Source of the DNA: Bacillus sp. es.034
GTDB taxonomy: Bacteria; Bacillota; Bacilli; Bacillales; Bacillaceae_B
Direction of reading: 5' to 3'
NCBI RefSeq assembly: GCF_002563655.1
Contig: NZ_PDIY01000001.1
Coordinates: 186,001-250,000 of the forward strand
DNA length: 64,000 bases
Shown here: positions 8,913 to 16,900 of the stretch, piece after piece
Layout: each line of letters starts with the position of its first letter
Numbering within the stretch: the stretch's first letter is position 1
The notes under the pieces: generated by a model
Database searches by the model: none
What the model saw: the letters and a program-made list of their open reading frames with translations, nothing else
What the model was told of the DNA's origin: nothing
Made by a program: the position numbers and the translations under genes

Positions 8913-10244
8913 ATGGATAAAAAATCATATCAAACGATTTGGAGATGGCATTTCTATGCGGGCCTCATCATTGCCCCGTTTCTACTGATCCTCGCTGTGA
9001 CGGGATCGATTTACCTGTTCAAGCCCCAGATCGAACAGAATCTCTATCAAAAGTATTACGAAGTCAATCCAGAAGGGGAGAAACTTCAAGCCACTGAACT
9101 CATCGATAAAGTGAAAACGCTTCACCCCGATGCACAGATCACAAGCTTTCGTCCCGGGGAAAGCGCCGACCGCTCCAGTGAAATCGGCATCAGTACAGAA
9201 GACGGCTCTGCCACTGTCTTCTTGAACCCCTACACAGGAAAGTCACTGGGTGAATTGAAGCCCGAGGACCGGATCATGAATAAAGTCGAAGAAATTCACG
9301 GGGAGCTGATGGCAGGTACCCTCGGCGACCGCATTGTCGAACTTGTTGCCTGCTGGGCCATTGTCCTGATTGTCACGGGATTATTCCTATGGTTTCCTCG
9401 TAAGAAAGACAAGCTCTCGGGTGTGTTCCTGCCCCGCTTGAATAAAGGAAAGAAGATCTTCAGAAGGGATCTTCACGCTGTCCCTGCGTTCTGGGTCACA
9501 GCGGGAATGCTGTTCCTGATCATGACGGGACTTCCCTGGTCCGGATTCTGGGGAACCAATTTCCAGAACCTCATGACAAACGCAGGAGCCGGTTATCCTC
9601 CATCCATCTGGACAGGGGAAGCACCTCAATCCGTCGTGAAAACAAAGGAAATCGCTGACGTCCCCTGGGCTGCTGAGAATTTGGAAGTTCCCGTATCAGC
9701 CCTTGAAGGGTACACACCATTATCTATGAATGATGTTGTATCGATTGCCAAACGAGAAGGAATCGATCCAAGTTACACTGTATACATCCCTCAGGATGAT
9801 AAAGGCGTCTATACTCTATCTGCTTTCCCGGCCAAAGCACAAAATGAAGTCACGATGCACCTTGATCAGTATACAGGAGCCGTCCTTGCTGATTACCGTT
9901 TCGATAACTACGGGCTCGGTGGGAAAATCGTCGCCATGGGGATCACCCTTCACACAGGCACACAGTTCGGATTCATTAATCAGCTGTTCAGCCTGCTCAT
10001 CTGCCTTGGCATTATGTTAGTCGCCCTCAGCGGATTCTATCTGTGGCTGAAACGGAAACCAAAAAAAGAAATGGGAGCACCAAAATCACCGGGCATCCTG
10101 AAGATGAAGTACTTCCTGCTTGTCATGATTGCACTCGGGATCCTGTTCCCACTCGTTGGGGCTTCCCTGATTGTCATCCTGCTTCTTGACCGGTTATTGA
10201 TCAAAAAAATCCCTGCCACGAAAAAATTCTTCGGTGCGGCTTAA
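8913..10244 (+). CDS. PepSY-associated transmembrane protein
   Basis: A protein of 443 residues with the family start WRWHFYAGLIIAPFLLILAVTGSIYLF, four or five transmembrane helices and two PepSY-type extracytoplasmic regions (about 45-115 and 250-310). Such proteins are linked to metal or siderophore uptake and reduction; HEEL-like histidines (IHGELM, LHTGTQF) are typical possible metal or haem ligands. The start is ATG 8913 after AGAGGAAAA. It is 17 bases after ycnK and 16 bases before the lipoprotein gene, so the three form one operon, probably copper-responsive. The reaction is not known. Confidence 0.85.
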   Translation: MDKKSYQTIWRWHFYAGLIIAPFLLILAVTGSIYLFKPQIEQNLYQKYYEVNPEGEKLQATELIDKVKTLHPDAQITSFRPGESADRSSEIGISTEDGSATVFLNPYTGKSLGELKPEDRIMNKVEEIHGELMAGTLGDRIVELVACWAIVLIVTGLFLWFPRKKDKLSGVFLPRLNKGKKIFRRDLHAVPAFWVTAGMLFLIMTGLPWSGFWGTNFQNLMTNAGAGYPPSIWTGEAPQSVVKTKEIADVPWAAENLEVPVSALEGYTPLSMNDVVSIAKREGIDPSYTVYIPQDDKGVYTLSAFPAKAQNEVTMHLDQYTGAVLADYRFDNYGLGGKIVAMGITLHTGTQFGFINQLFSLLICLGIMLVALSGFYLWLKRKPKKEMGAPKSPGILKMKYFLLVMIALGILFPLVGASLIVILLLDRLLIKKIPATKKFFGAA

Positions 10245-10260
10245 GAAAGGACGATCCGAT

Positions 10261-10728
10261 GTGAAAACAACCTTTAACTATTTGAGTATCCTTTTCCTGT
10301 GCACGCTACTTGGTGCCTGCGCCCCGAAAGAAGATGCAGCAGAATTGTACCAGCAGGAATCTCCCCTTCAGGCTGATATGACGATGCCGGACGATTTTTC
10401 CGAAAGCGGTGACCCGATCAAGATCGAGCTCACACAAGACGGCAAAACAGTGGATGATGCCGACCTTGTTCATGTGGAAATCTGGAAAGGCGACGGATCC
10501 TTCCATGATGGAATGGAAGAAGCCGAGAATGCTGGAGACGGTATTTACACATTCAATAAGAACCTGACGGAAGACGGACTCTACTACATCAAAGTCCACG
10601 CAGGAAACAACGGATCCACCATCATGCCGACACTGCCTTTTGCCGTCGGAGAACTATCCAAAGCTGATATCGAAGCCTTGAATGACCACGCTCCTGTTGA
10701 GAGTGGAAATCACAGTCAGCACCACTAA
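10261..10728 (+). CDS. FixH/YtkA-like lipoprotein
   Basis: A lipoprotein of 155 residues. A signal peptide with lipobox LGAC puts the lipidated cysteine at residue 20. The mature part is a YtkA/FixH-like beta-sandwich (about 45-135) ending with a histidine-rich tail NHSQHH that could bind copper. The start is GTG 10261, preceded by AAAGGA at 8 bases; an upstream in-frame ATG overlaps the previous gene. It is the last gene of the ycnK operon and is closed by a terminator. A role in copper handling at the membrane surface is inference. Confidence 0.8.
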   Translation: MKTTFNYLSILFLCTLLGACAPKEDAAELYQQESPLQADMTMPDDFSESGDPIKIELTQDGKTVDDADLVHVEIWKGDGSFHDGMEEAENAGDGIYTFNKNLTEDGLYYIKVHAGNNGSTIMPTLPFAVGELSKADIEALNDHAPVESGNHSQHH

Positions 10729-10735
10729 CGTCCAC

Positions 10736-10770
10736 AGATCGAAAGCCCATGCAGCTTTCGATCTTTTTTT
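10736..10770 (+). terminator. intrinsic terminator of the copper-type operon
   Basis: Perfect 11-bp arms AGATCGAAAGC and GCTTTCGATCT around a 7-nt loop are followed by seven T. Confidence 0.92.
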
Positions 10771-10793
10771 GACTGAATAAGAGATGTCTAGTT

Positions 10794-10802
10794 TGCTATA
10801 AT
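10794..10802 (+). promoter_or_regulatory. extended -10 promoter of the DUF3891 gene
   Basis: TGCTATAAT is a perfect extended -10. No -35 at normal spacing; TTGACT at 10769-10774 is 22 bases away. Transcription would start about 20 bases before the gene. Confidence 0.55.
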
Positions 10803-10828
10803 GGTCATAAAAAGGGGATGTTGATTCA

Positions 10829-11590
10829 ATGATAATCAGAGAGACCGACGATTCTTTCATCATGATCAAGCAGCACGACCACGCCTTTGTATCCGGCGAA
10901 ACGATCAAACATATCAATCGTAATCTATTAATATCCGATCAGTTTTTCGATGACTTCGTATACGCATCCCATCAGCACGACCGGAGCTGGATTGGCCTTG
11001 ACGACACACCGATTTGGAACGACGGGAAGCAGATTCCCTTCACCTTCTCAGACTATCCCCTCCTCCCAAAACTTGCATTCTATCAAATCGGGCTGAATGA
11101 AATCGAAGAGGTCAACCTCTATGCGGCCCTCCTATGCAGCCTTCATTTCTGTTCATTCTTCGATAAATCGAAGGATCCCGACTGCCTGCAATTTTTACGG
11201 GATGAAGCAAACAGGCAACAGAAAATCCGGAACCATCTGCCAAAAATCGATGAAGAACTGCTCACCCAGCACTTTCAGCTCCTTCAACTTTCAGACAATC
11301 TATCACTCTACTTTTGCTTGAACGAGCCAGGTGTCGAGAAAGAAAACGAGCATCTGTGGTTCAAAGACGGATTTAAGAATACGGAAGGTTTCCATTCTGG
11401 TAACCAAAGGCTTAAAACCAGATGGGTGAATGAGCATGAGGTGACGTTTGATGATTTTCCTTTTGAAACGGATTTTCAAGTAACGCTGCCTTATAAAAAA
11501 GTGGATAAGAGGGCGATCCGGAAGATGGGCATCGCAGAAGCTTATGAAGAGAGTCAGTTGGAGAAACATACGATACTCATCAGAAAGTAA
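10829..11590 (+). CDS. DUF3891 family protein
   Basis: A soluble protein of 253 residues beginning MIIRETDDSFIMIKQHDHAFVSG, the hallmark of DUF3891. A histidine and aspartate rich core (QHDHA, ASHQHDRSW) recalls metal-dependent phosphohydrolase folds, but function is unknown. No signal peptide or membrane segment. The start is ATG 10829 after AAAGGGGATG. It stands alone between two terminators and is convergent with an MFS gene. Confidence 0.8.
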   Translation: MIIRETDDSFIMIKQHDHAFVSGETIKHINRNLLISDQFFDDFVYASHQHDRSWIGLDDTPIWNDGKQIPFTFSDYPLLPKLAFYQIGLNEIEEVNLYAALLCSLHFCSFFDKSKDPDCLQFLRDEANRQQKIRNHLPKIDEELLTQHFQLLQLSDNLSLYFCLNEPGVEKENEHLWFKDGFKNTEGFHSGNQRLKTRWVNEHEVTFDDFPFETDFQVTLPYKKVDKRAIRKMGIAEAYEESQLEKHTILIRK

Positions 11591-11591
11591 A

Positions 11592-11615
11592 GAAGACCCT
11601 GCGATCAGGGTCTTC
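11592..11615. terminator. hairpin between convergent genes
   Basis: Perfect 10-bp arms GAAGACCCTG and CAGGGTCTTC close a 4-nt loop. The T tract is weak on both strands, so termination may be partial in each direction. Confidence 0.6.
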
Positions 11616-11623
11616 ACTCGTTA

Positions 11624-12898
11624 TCAAGAAGAAACCGATGCCTTCATTTCGACTTCCTGCACCGCTTTCGCTTCCAATGTTTTCATGATCAGATGATACA
11701 TGAAAGTTCCAGTCATACCGAGTATCAACAGAATGCCTCCCATCATCATTGGACTCACCCATTCCCCTACGATGATGAGCAGGGATGCGATGATCATGGC
11801 ACCATAGAAGGTCAGGCTGTAAAAGGCCATATACGTACTGCGGGCGTTGGACGGAGCCAGGTCCCCGATCATCGCCTGCTTGATCGGCACATACATGAGC
11901 TCCCCGAACGTCCCGACAAAGCCCAGGATAAAAAGGAATAAAATATTGTTTGTAAAGGCAAAAGCGCTGAAACAAAGGGTAAAGATGAACATCCCCATCA
12001 CAAGCGTCCAGCGGTCACTCCACTTTTTAAAAAGAAATAGTACGACAGCGGATAAGAGCACGACGATAATTGTATTTTCCGTCCGCAGAAATCCAAGCAT
12101 ACGCGTCCCATCAAGTGTAAAGTCAATGCCGAACAGAGAAGCCTGCTGCTCGGGAATATCCCTCTCAAGGCGGATTCCGACGTAATTAGTCAACGATTGC
12201 TCCAGGGTGAAAATGAAGACGGCCCCGATGATATACATCATGAATAATTTATCTTTCAATACGGTTGAATAGCTTTGAACCATCTTGTTGGATGAAGAAG
12301 TGGTTTCAGTGGCGGCAGGTTCCGGTGTGTAGGTTTCTGAAATGAAGAAAATCGTGATCAGGACCGACAGGAGTGTGATCCCTGAAATCCCGAGGAATAA
12401 TTCAAACAGGTACGTTTTAAATAGAAAGGCGCCGATGATGCCTCCGATCGCGGTGGCGAGATTCCCAAGCCAGTAGCTGACGGTGAAAACGAGCTTCCGT
12501 GAATCGGAATCGGTCACATCGATGATCATCGCCTGAGCTGCAGGCTGAAACATTCCGCCGGCAAACATGTTAAGAACGAAGAACGCCGCTGTGACATACG
12601 GCAGGTCGAACCACGGTGAATTGCACAAGGCAATGAAGAAAAACGTCATCATGATTCCGAGTTCGCCCAGAATCATAATCTTCCGGCGACCGATCTTATC
12701 TGAGATATGCCCTCCGATAAACCCACCGATGATCCCGCTGATGACGATCAGGACAAGAATGATCCCCGTTTGGGTGGCACCGATCTTCTGGGCGAAATAG
12801 ATGGCCATGAACGGGATGACCGCCATGGTGACAAGTCCCCCGAGGAACTGCATGGCAAGCCGAAGTTTCAGGTTCGGATGAATATCGCGTATTCGCAT
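11624..12898 (-). CDS. MFS drug efflux transporter
   Basis: A protein of 424 residues with twelve predicted transmembrane helices and the MFS loop 2-3 motif GHISDKIGRRK. It is a drug:H+ antiporter type exporter. The start is ATG 12898, overlapping the stop codon of the TetR gene (TGATG), so translation is coupled; an alternative upstream start would lie within the TetR frame. Co-transcription with a TetR regulator suggests induction by the exported compound. Substrate unknown. Confidence 0.87.
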   Translation of the reverse strand: MRIRDIHPNLKLRLAMQFLGGLVTMAVIPFMAIYFAQKIGATQTGIILVLIVISGIIGGFIGGHISDKIGRRKIMILGELGIMMTFFFIALCNSPWFDLPYVTAAFFVLNMFAGGMFQPAAQAMIIDVTDSDSRKLVFTVSYWLGNLATAIGGIIGAFLFKTYLFELFLGISGITLLSVLITIFFISETYTPEPAATETTSSSNKMVQSYSTVLKDKLFMMYIIGAVFIFTLEQSLTNYVGIRLERDIPEQQASLFGIDFTLDGTRMLGFLRTENTIIVVLLSAVVLFLFKKWSDRWTLVMGMFIFTLCFSAFAFTNNILFLFILGFVGTFGELMYVPIKQAMIGDLAPSNARSTYMAFYSLTFYGAMIIASLLIIVGEWVSPMMMGGILLILGMTGTFMYHLIMKTLEAKAVQEVEMKASVSS

Positions 12899-13503
12899 CA
12901 CACATCCCACCCTTCCGTCACAGGACCGAATAACCGCAGGGCCTGTATTTTCATATTGCTCCAAATCAGATTTGTATGGTCATCGATGAAGGTCAGTCGC
13001 AACCCGTTCAATAAGGAAATATACGATTGTGCCATCAGCACCGGTGACCCTTCATAGAAGCATCCCTCCTTCTGCCCTCTTTCAATGACAGGATGAATGC
13101 GTTCTGCAAACACATCGACAAAGGCACTTAGTTCTGCGAACAAGACGGGATACCGGTCCGGCCTCGCCAATACCTGCTGGGACAGACGCAGGAAATCCTT
13201 TTTCCTTGCAAATACATCCAGCTGGCAGTCGATCATGTTTCTGACCATCTCCATCGGTGTCCCCCTGTACCGTTCCTCTATCTCACTAAAATATGGCTTG
13301 ATCTCCTCCAACGGCTCAAGGATCGCCGCTTCAAAGAGGACCTCTTTTGTGGCAAAGTATGTGAAGACGGATCCGAAGCTGACCCCTGCCTCCTTGGCAA
13401 TGGCCGAGATGGTCGTTTCGGCAAATCCATTTTCGCTGTATGTTTTGACGGCCGCCCCCAGGATCGCCGCTCTCTTTTTCATCATCTTTTCCTCTCGTGA
13501 CAT
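12898..13503 (-). CDS. TetR-family transcriptional regulator
   Basis: A protein of 201 residues. The N-terminal TetR helix-turn-helix (about 10-55) contains TTISAIAKEAGVSFGSVFTYF, and the rest is the ligand-binding domain. The start is ATG 13503 with AAAGGAGGGGG upstream. First gene of a two-gene operon with an MFS exporter; a 14-bp palindrome over its transcription start shows autorepression is likely. Confidence 0.9.
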   Translation of the reverse strand: MSREEKMMKKRAAILGAAVKTYSENGFAETTISAIAKEAGVSFGSVFTYFATKEVLFEAAILEPLEEIKPYFSEIEERYRGTPMEMVRNMIDCQLDVFARKKDFLRLSQQVLARPDRYPVLFAELSAFVDVFAERIHPVIERGQKEGCFYEGSPVLMAQSYISLLNGLRLTFIDDHTNLIWSNMKIQALRLFGPVTEGWDV

Positions 13504-13530
13504 GTTGTTCCCCCTCCTTTTTTAAAAATG

Positions 13531-13577
13531 ATTGATTAATCAATTTTTATTTTACTGTTAGATATTTCCAAGGTCAA
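13531..13577 (-). promoter_or_regulatory. promoter and palindromic operator of the tetR-MFS operon
   Basis: Minus-strand TTGACC (complement of 13572-13577), a 17-nt spacer and TAAAAT (complement of 13549-13554) form the promoter. The perfect palindrome ATTGATTAATCAAT at 13531-13544 sits on the predicted transcription start, the classic place for a TetR operator. Confidence 0.7.
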
Positions 13578-13592
13578 CGATTATTTTTCGAC

Positions 13593-13636
13593 AAAAAAAT
13601 CCGCCTCCTGATGTGTGCCAACAACAGAAAGCGGAC
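13593..13636 (-). terminator. intrinsic terminator of the marR gene
   Basis: Minus-strand TCCGC and GCGGA arms with inner CTG/CAG pairs are followed by seven T, just after the marR stop codon. Confidence 0.6.
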
Positions 13637-13641
13637 CTATT

Positions 13642-14073
13642 TTATTCATCAAATGCCCCGTTCATTCGGACCAGCAGCTCCCCGAACATTTTCTTCTCCT
13701 CACCGGACCACCCTTCAAGCAGACCCACATACCATTCGAGCCTCATGCGGCTGTCGAGGGCAAGCTTTTCCTTCCCCATTTCGGTAAGGTCAAATAAGCT
13801 TACGCGTCCATCCTTCGGGTCTGAAAAGCGCTGGATGAGCCCCTTCGATTCAAGGGCAGCTGCTTGTCTTGACAATGTCGAAATATCAAGCAGGAACGCT
13901 TCGGCAAGCTCTTTCAACCGTGACGGTCCTTGTTCATCCAGCTGCCTCATCAACAGGTAGGCCGACCGCTCCAATATCCCGATTTTCCGCTCGGATTGAT
14001 CCCGGAAGACCGCTTTTCTGATTAGGCTGGTCAATTCATATTCAATCCTTTCAACTGCGTTCTCTTTGGACAT
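13642..14073 (-). CDS. MarR-family transcriptional regulator
   Basis: A protein of 143 residues with the winged helix fold: ERSAYLLMRQL, LKELAEAFLLDISTLSRQAAALE (recognition helix about 60-82), and the wing DPKDGRVSLFDLT near 85-97. It is divergent from lrgAB. Two palindromes in the shared upstream region are its probable operators. The start is ATG 14073 after TAGGAGG. The ligand is unknown. Confidence 0.9.
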   Translation of the reverse strand: MSKENAVERIEYELTSLIRKAVFRDQSERKIGILERSAYLLMRQLDEQGPSRLKELAEAFLLDISTLSRQAAALESKGLIQRFSDPKDGRVSLFDLTEMGKEKLALDSRMRLEWYVGLLEGWSGEEKKMFGELLVRMNGAFDE

Positions 14074-14114
14074 AGATATCCCTCCTATTTACGTCAATCA
14101 ACCTAGCAGATTCA

Positions 14115-14142
14115 TTGACAACGATTCAAGTACTTGTATAAT
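14115..14142 (+). promoter_or_regulatory. sigma-A promoter of lrgAB
   Basis: TTGACA (14115-14120), a 16-nt spacer and TATAAT (14137-14142): both hexamers are perfect. The -10 lies inside the first MarR-type palindrome. Confidence 0.8.
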
Positions 14143-14167
14143 ACAAGTATATAGTTGTATGGTACAA
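14131..14167. promoter_or_regulatory. two MarR-type operators between marR and lrgAB
   Basis: A perfect 19-bp palindrome TACTTGTATAATACAAGTA (14131-14149) covers the lrgAB -10. A related site TTGTATGGTACAA (14155-14167) follows, centred 21 bases later, i.e. on the same DNA face. Binding here would block lrgAB and probably the divergent marR. Confidence 0.7.
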
Positions 14168-14181
14168 GTAATCCCAGGAAA

Positions 14182-14234
14182 AGTAAAGCGTTTTCATTGA
14201 AAGGTGGGAAAAGGGACTTCCTGTCGGGAGGTCC
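14182..14234 (+). promoter_or_regulatory. cre-like site and hairpin over the lrgA ribosome binding site
   Basis: AGTAAAGCGTTTTCAT (14182-14197) fits the CcpA cre consensus except that TG is inverted to GT in the first half; it would lie about 40 bases after the transcription start. Further on, GGACTTCC (14214-14221) can pair with GGAGGTCC (14227-14234) with one G-T pair, burying the ribosome binding site GGGAGG. Both roles are inference. Confidence 0.35.
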
Positions 14235-14240
14235 TGTGTT

Positions 14241-14621
14241 ATGAAAATCATTCGAATTATCATCCAAATCGGCATTCTTTATGCCTTTTCATTTATAGGC
14301 GGAGCCGTAGAGCATCTCCTCCACCTCCCGATACCCGGAAGCATCATCGGCTTGATCCTGCTCCTTGCTTGCCTGTCGTTGAAAATGGTTCCCGTGATCA
14401 TCGTAGAGGATGGTGCAAGCTTTTTACTTGCGATCCTTCCCTTATTATTTATCCCTGCCATGACAGGGGTCATGAACTACCCCACCCTTTTATCAGGGAC
14501 AGGTGCCTTACTCTTTCTCATTGTCGTCGTGAGCACCGTCGTCACAATGGCCGTATCCGGTTTTGCCAGTCAGCACTTAGAAAAACGATCTGAAAGAAGG
14601 GAACAAGCATGCAAGCACTGA
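14241..14621 (+). CDS. lrgA: LrgA/CidA family membrane protein
   Basis: A protein of 126 residues with four hydrophobic helices and the family signature LPIPGSIIGLILLL (about 29-42). LrgA/CidA proteins form holin-like membrane complexes; in B. subtilis the related PftA/PftB pair takes up pyruvate. The start is ATG 14241 with GGGAGG nine bases upstream. The gene overlaps lrgB by 13 bases, so the two are translated together. Control by a divergent MarR regulator is unlike the LytST or LysR control best known for these genes. Confidence 0.88.
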   Translation: MKIIRIIIQIGILYAFSFIGGAVEHLLHLPIPGSIIGLILLLACLSLKMVPVIIVEDGASFLLAILPLLFIPAMTGVMNYPTLLSGTGALLFLIVVVSTVVTMAVSGFASQHLEKRSERREQACKH

Positions 14622-15298
14622 TCGCACTCCTGATCATTACCCTCACCGCCGTCCTTTATTTTGCCATGGTGAAGGTGTATCAGCGTTTCTCGTACCCTGT
14701 ATTGATCCCGGTCCTGACGACTACGATTGTGATCGTCGGACTGCTGATCTCTATGCATATTCCGTATGAGGAGTACATGATCGGCGGGAAATGGATCCAT
14801 TCCCTGCTTGGACCCGCCGTCGTCGCCCTTGCGTATCCCCTGTATAAGCAGCGGAAGATTCTGATGAAGTATCGCTTCCCGATCATCGGAGGCGTCTTCG
14901 CTGGACTACTGACCGGAATGGTGAGCGGACTCCTGTTTGCACGGGTTCTCGGCATCGATCATGAGTTGATCCTTTCCATCGTTCCGAAATCGATCACGAC
15001 ACCCGTCGCCATCCAGATTGCCTCAGGTCTCGGTGGCGTCCCGGCCATGACCGTCGTTTTCGTCATGATCGCCGGTTTCTCAGGCGTCATCCTCGGGCCG
15101 ATGATCCTGAAAATGGTCCGCATCCATAGCTCACTCGGACGCGGGATCGCCTTAGGCAGCGCATCCCACGCCCTAGGTACGTCGAAAGCAATGGAATATG
15201 GGGAATTGACCGTATCCATGAGTTCCGTGTCCATGACACTGAGTGCTCTGTTAGGTTCGGTGTTTGGGCCGATTGTGGTGTGGGTGTTTCAGGTGTAA
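14609..15298 (+). CDS. lrgB: LrgB/CidB family membrane protein
   Basis: A protein of 229 residues with about seven helices and the conserved LGPAVVALAYPLYK, PKSITTPVAIQ and ASHALGTSKAMEYGE blocks of LrgB. It partners LrgA encoded just upstream, as an export/uptake complex or an autolysis modulator. The start is ATG 14609, with AGAAGGG in the end of lrgA. A terminator follows 50 bases after the stop. Confidence 0.9.
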   Translation: MQALIALLIITLTAVLYFAMVKVYQRFSYPVLIPVLTTTIVIVGLLISMHIPYEEYMIGGKWIHSLLGPAVVALAYPLYKQRKILMKYRFPIIGGVFAGLLTGMVSGLLFARVLGIDHELILSIVPKSITTPVAIQIASGLGGVPAMTVVFVMIAGFSGVILGPMILKMVRIHSSLGRGIALGSASHALGTSKAMEYGELTVSMSSVSMTLSALLGSVFGPIVVWVFQV

Positions 15299-15350
15299 TT
15301 GTGTAGTGACCTTGCAAAAATACAGGGATAAGTACTTCCAATCGTTTAAA

Positions 15351-15376
15351 AGGACCCGTTCACACCGGGTCTTTTT
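15351..15376 (+). terminator. intrinsic terminator of lrgAB
   Basis: GACCCG (15353-15358) pairs with CGGGTC (15366-15371) and five T follow. Confidence 0.8.
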
Positions 15377-15451
15377 CTATTTTCCCGTTTACAGCACACC
15401 AGATACGAACAGAATGATACCAAGTATTCAACATTGAAAGGAACAAATGAT

Positions 15452-16651
15452 ATGTCGAAAAACAAGATTGGCTATACCCTTTTAATCGTCATGATCCTTG
15501 TATTCATTCTATCCTATTTCGCCATTAATCCCATCGGGGGCAAAGATCGAGAGGGTGACGCCGGCACCCTGATCTCAGACATGACCATTGATGAAAAAAT
15601 CGGCCAGATGCTCGTAGCCGGCGTCAATGGAACCCAAATGGATGAGCCCACAAAGAATCTGATCCAGAAGCACAAGGTCGGCGGATTCATCTTCTTCTCG
15701 GACCATTTAAAGAGCCCGGAGCAAACCGTCCGATTTCTGAATCAATTGAAAGAAGCAAACGCCGATAACCCTCTTCCACTCTTGTTGAGCGTCGATGAGG
15801 AAGGCGGAAATGTGACGCGACTCCCCGGAGGACTCGCGCACTTCCCTACCAATCAAAAAATCGGGAACGCGAACGACCCCGACGTTTCCTATGAGGTCGG
15901 CACCATTCTCGCCAAAGGACTGAAAGATTTCGGGTTTAACTTGGACTTCGCACCTGTCCTTGACGTAAACAGCAATCCGGATAACCCGATCATCGGCGAC
16001 CGCTCTTTCAGCCCGGATCCTGATATCGTCAGCGAGCTGGGGATCCAGACGATGAAAGGGATTCAATCCCAGAATATCCTGTCATCGATCAAACACTTCC
16101 CTGGTCACGGCGACACCTCCGTCGATTCACATCTGGCGCTTCCCGTAGTCAACAAGAGCCTGGAAGAACTCGAGTCCCTGGAGTTGATTCCATTCAAGCG
16201 TGCCATCGATGATGGAGCCGACCTCATCATGGTCGCACACATCCTGCTTCCCGAACTCGATGACACCTATCCTTCATCACTCTCTGAGGCCATCGTGACG
16301 GATCTTTTACGAAAGAAGCTGAACTACAAGGGGGTTGTCATCACTGATGATATGACCATGAAAGCCGTGGCGGACAACTACGGAATGGGAGAAGCTGCGG
16401 TGCAATCCGTCAAAGCCGGCAGCGACCTGATCCTCATCGCCCATGATGCTCGTAAAGCCATAGCAGCTATGGAAGCACTGAAATCGGCTGTGAAAAATGG
16501 AGAAATCTCGGAGGAGAGAATTGATGAAAGCGTAAAAAGAATCATCAATCTCAAACAAAAGTACCATCTGAAAGATACCCAAACGGGAGAAGTCGACCTG
16601 ACGGAACTAAATCAAGCGATCAAATCCGTCAATTCGAAAATGTCACCCTAA
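15452..16651 (+). CDS. nagZ: beta-N-acetylhexosaminidase, glycoside hydrolase family 3 (NagZ)
   Basis: A protein of 399 residues with a signal anchor (about 7-26) and a family 3 TIM barrel. SVDEEGGNVTRL binds substrate, and KHFPGHGDTSVDSH near 213 is the NagZ-specific loop whose His-Asp pair acts as acid/base; DDMTMKA carries the probable nucleophile aspartate near 300. It removes N-acetylglucosamine from muropeptides during cell wall turnover. It lacks the extra C-terminal domain of B. subtilis NagZ (about 640 residues), so it is the short form. The ATG 15452 has AAAGGA nine bases upstream. Confidence 0.9.
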   Translation: MSKNKIGYTLLIVMILVFILSYFAINPIGGKDREGDAGTLISDMTIDEKIGQMLVAGVNGTQMDEPTKNLIQKHKVGGFIFFSDHLKSPEQTVRFLNQLKEANADNPLPLLLSVDEEGGNVTRLPGGLAHFPTNQKIGNANDPDVSYEVGTILAKGLKDFGFNLDFAPVLDVNSNPDNPIIGDRSFSPDPDIVSELGIQTMKGIQSQNILSSIKHFPGHGDTSVDSHLALPVVNKSLEELESLELIPFKRAIDDGADLIMVAHILLPELDDTYPSSLSEAIVTDLLRKKLNYKGVVITDDMTMKAVADNYGMGEAAVQSVKAGSDLILIAHDARKAIAAMEALKSAVKNGEISEERIDESVKRIINLKQKYHLKDTQTGEVDLTELNQAIKSVNSKMSP

Positions 16652-16653
16652 TC

Positions 16654-16690
16654 AAAAGCGGATCTCTCTTCGTGAGAAATCCGCTTTTTT
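16654..16690. terminator. bidirectional terminator after nagZ
   Basis: Arms AAGCGGAT and ATCCGCTT with an inner CTC/GAG pair are followed by a long T run on the plus strand and four T on the minus strand, so it can serve nagZ and the convergent DUF4177 gene. Confidence 0.85.
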
Positions 16691-16872
16691 TAAGACAACG
16701 GTCTTTCAAATATGATTTCATAATCCGTTGGTTTTCCGTGGCCGTTGTACTTTAGCGGAAGCACCTGAACGAGCCGCCATCCGTCAGCGGCATACTCCTC
16801 GATGATCTCCCTATGCTTCGGCTCGGAGAAAAATCCGCCAAGACTGGTTTGGACGTATGTGTATTCGTACAT
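16690..16872 (-). CDS. DUF4177 family small protein
   Basis: A protein of 60 residues: MYEYTYVQ at the start, EEYAADGWRLVQVLPL in the middle and DYEIIFERPLS at the end, the typical DUF4177 pattern. A small soluble alpha/beta protein of unknown function. The start is ATG 16872 after GGAGGTG. It overlaps the terminator region at its stop. Confidence 0.8.
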   Translation of the reverse strand: MYEYTYVQTSLGGFFSEPKHREIIEEYAADGWRLVQVLPLKYNGHGKPTDYEIIFERPLS

Positions 16873-16900
16873 GATTGCACCTCCGTGGGGTTTTCTTACC

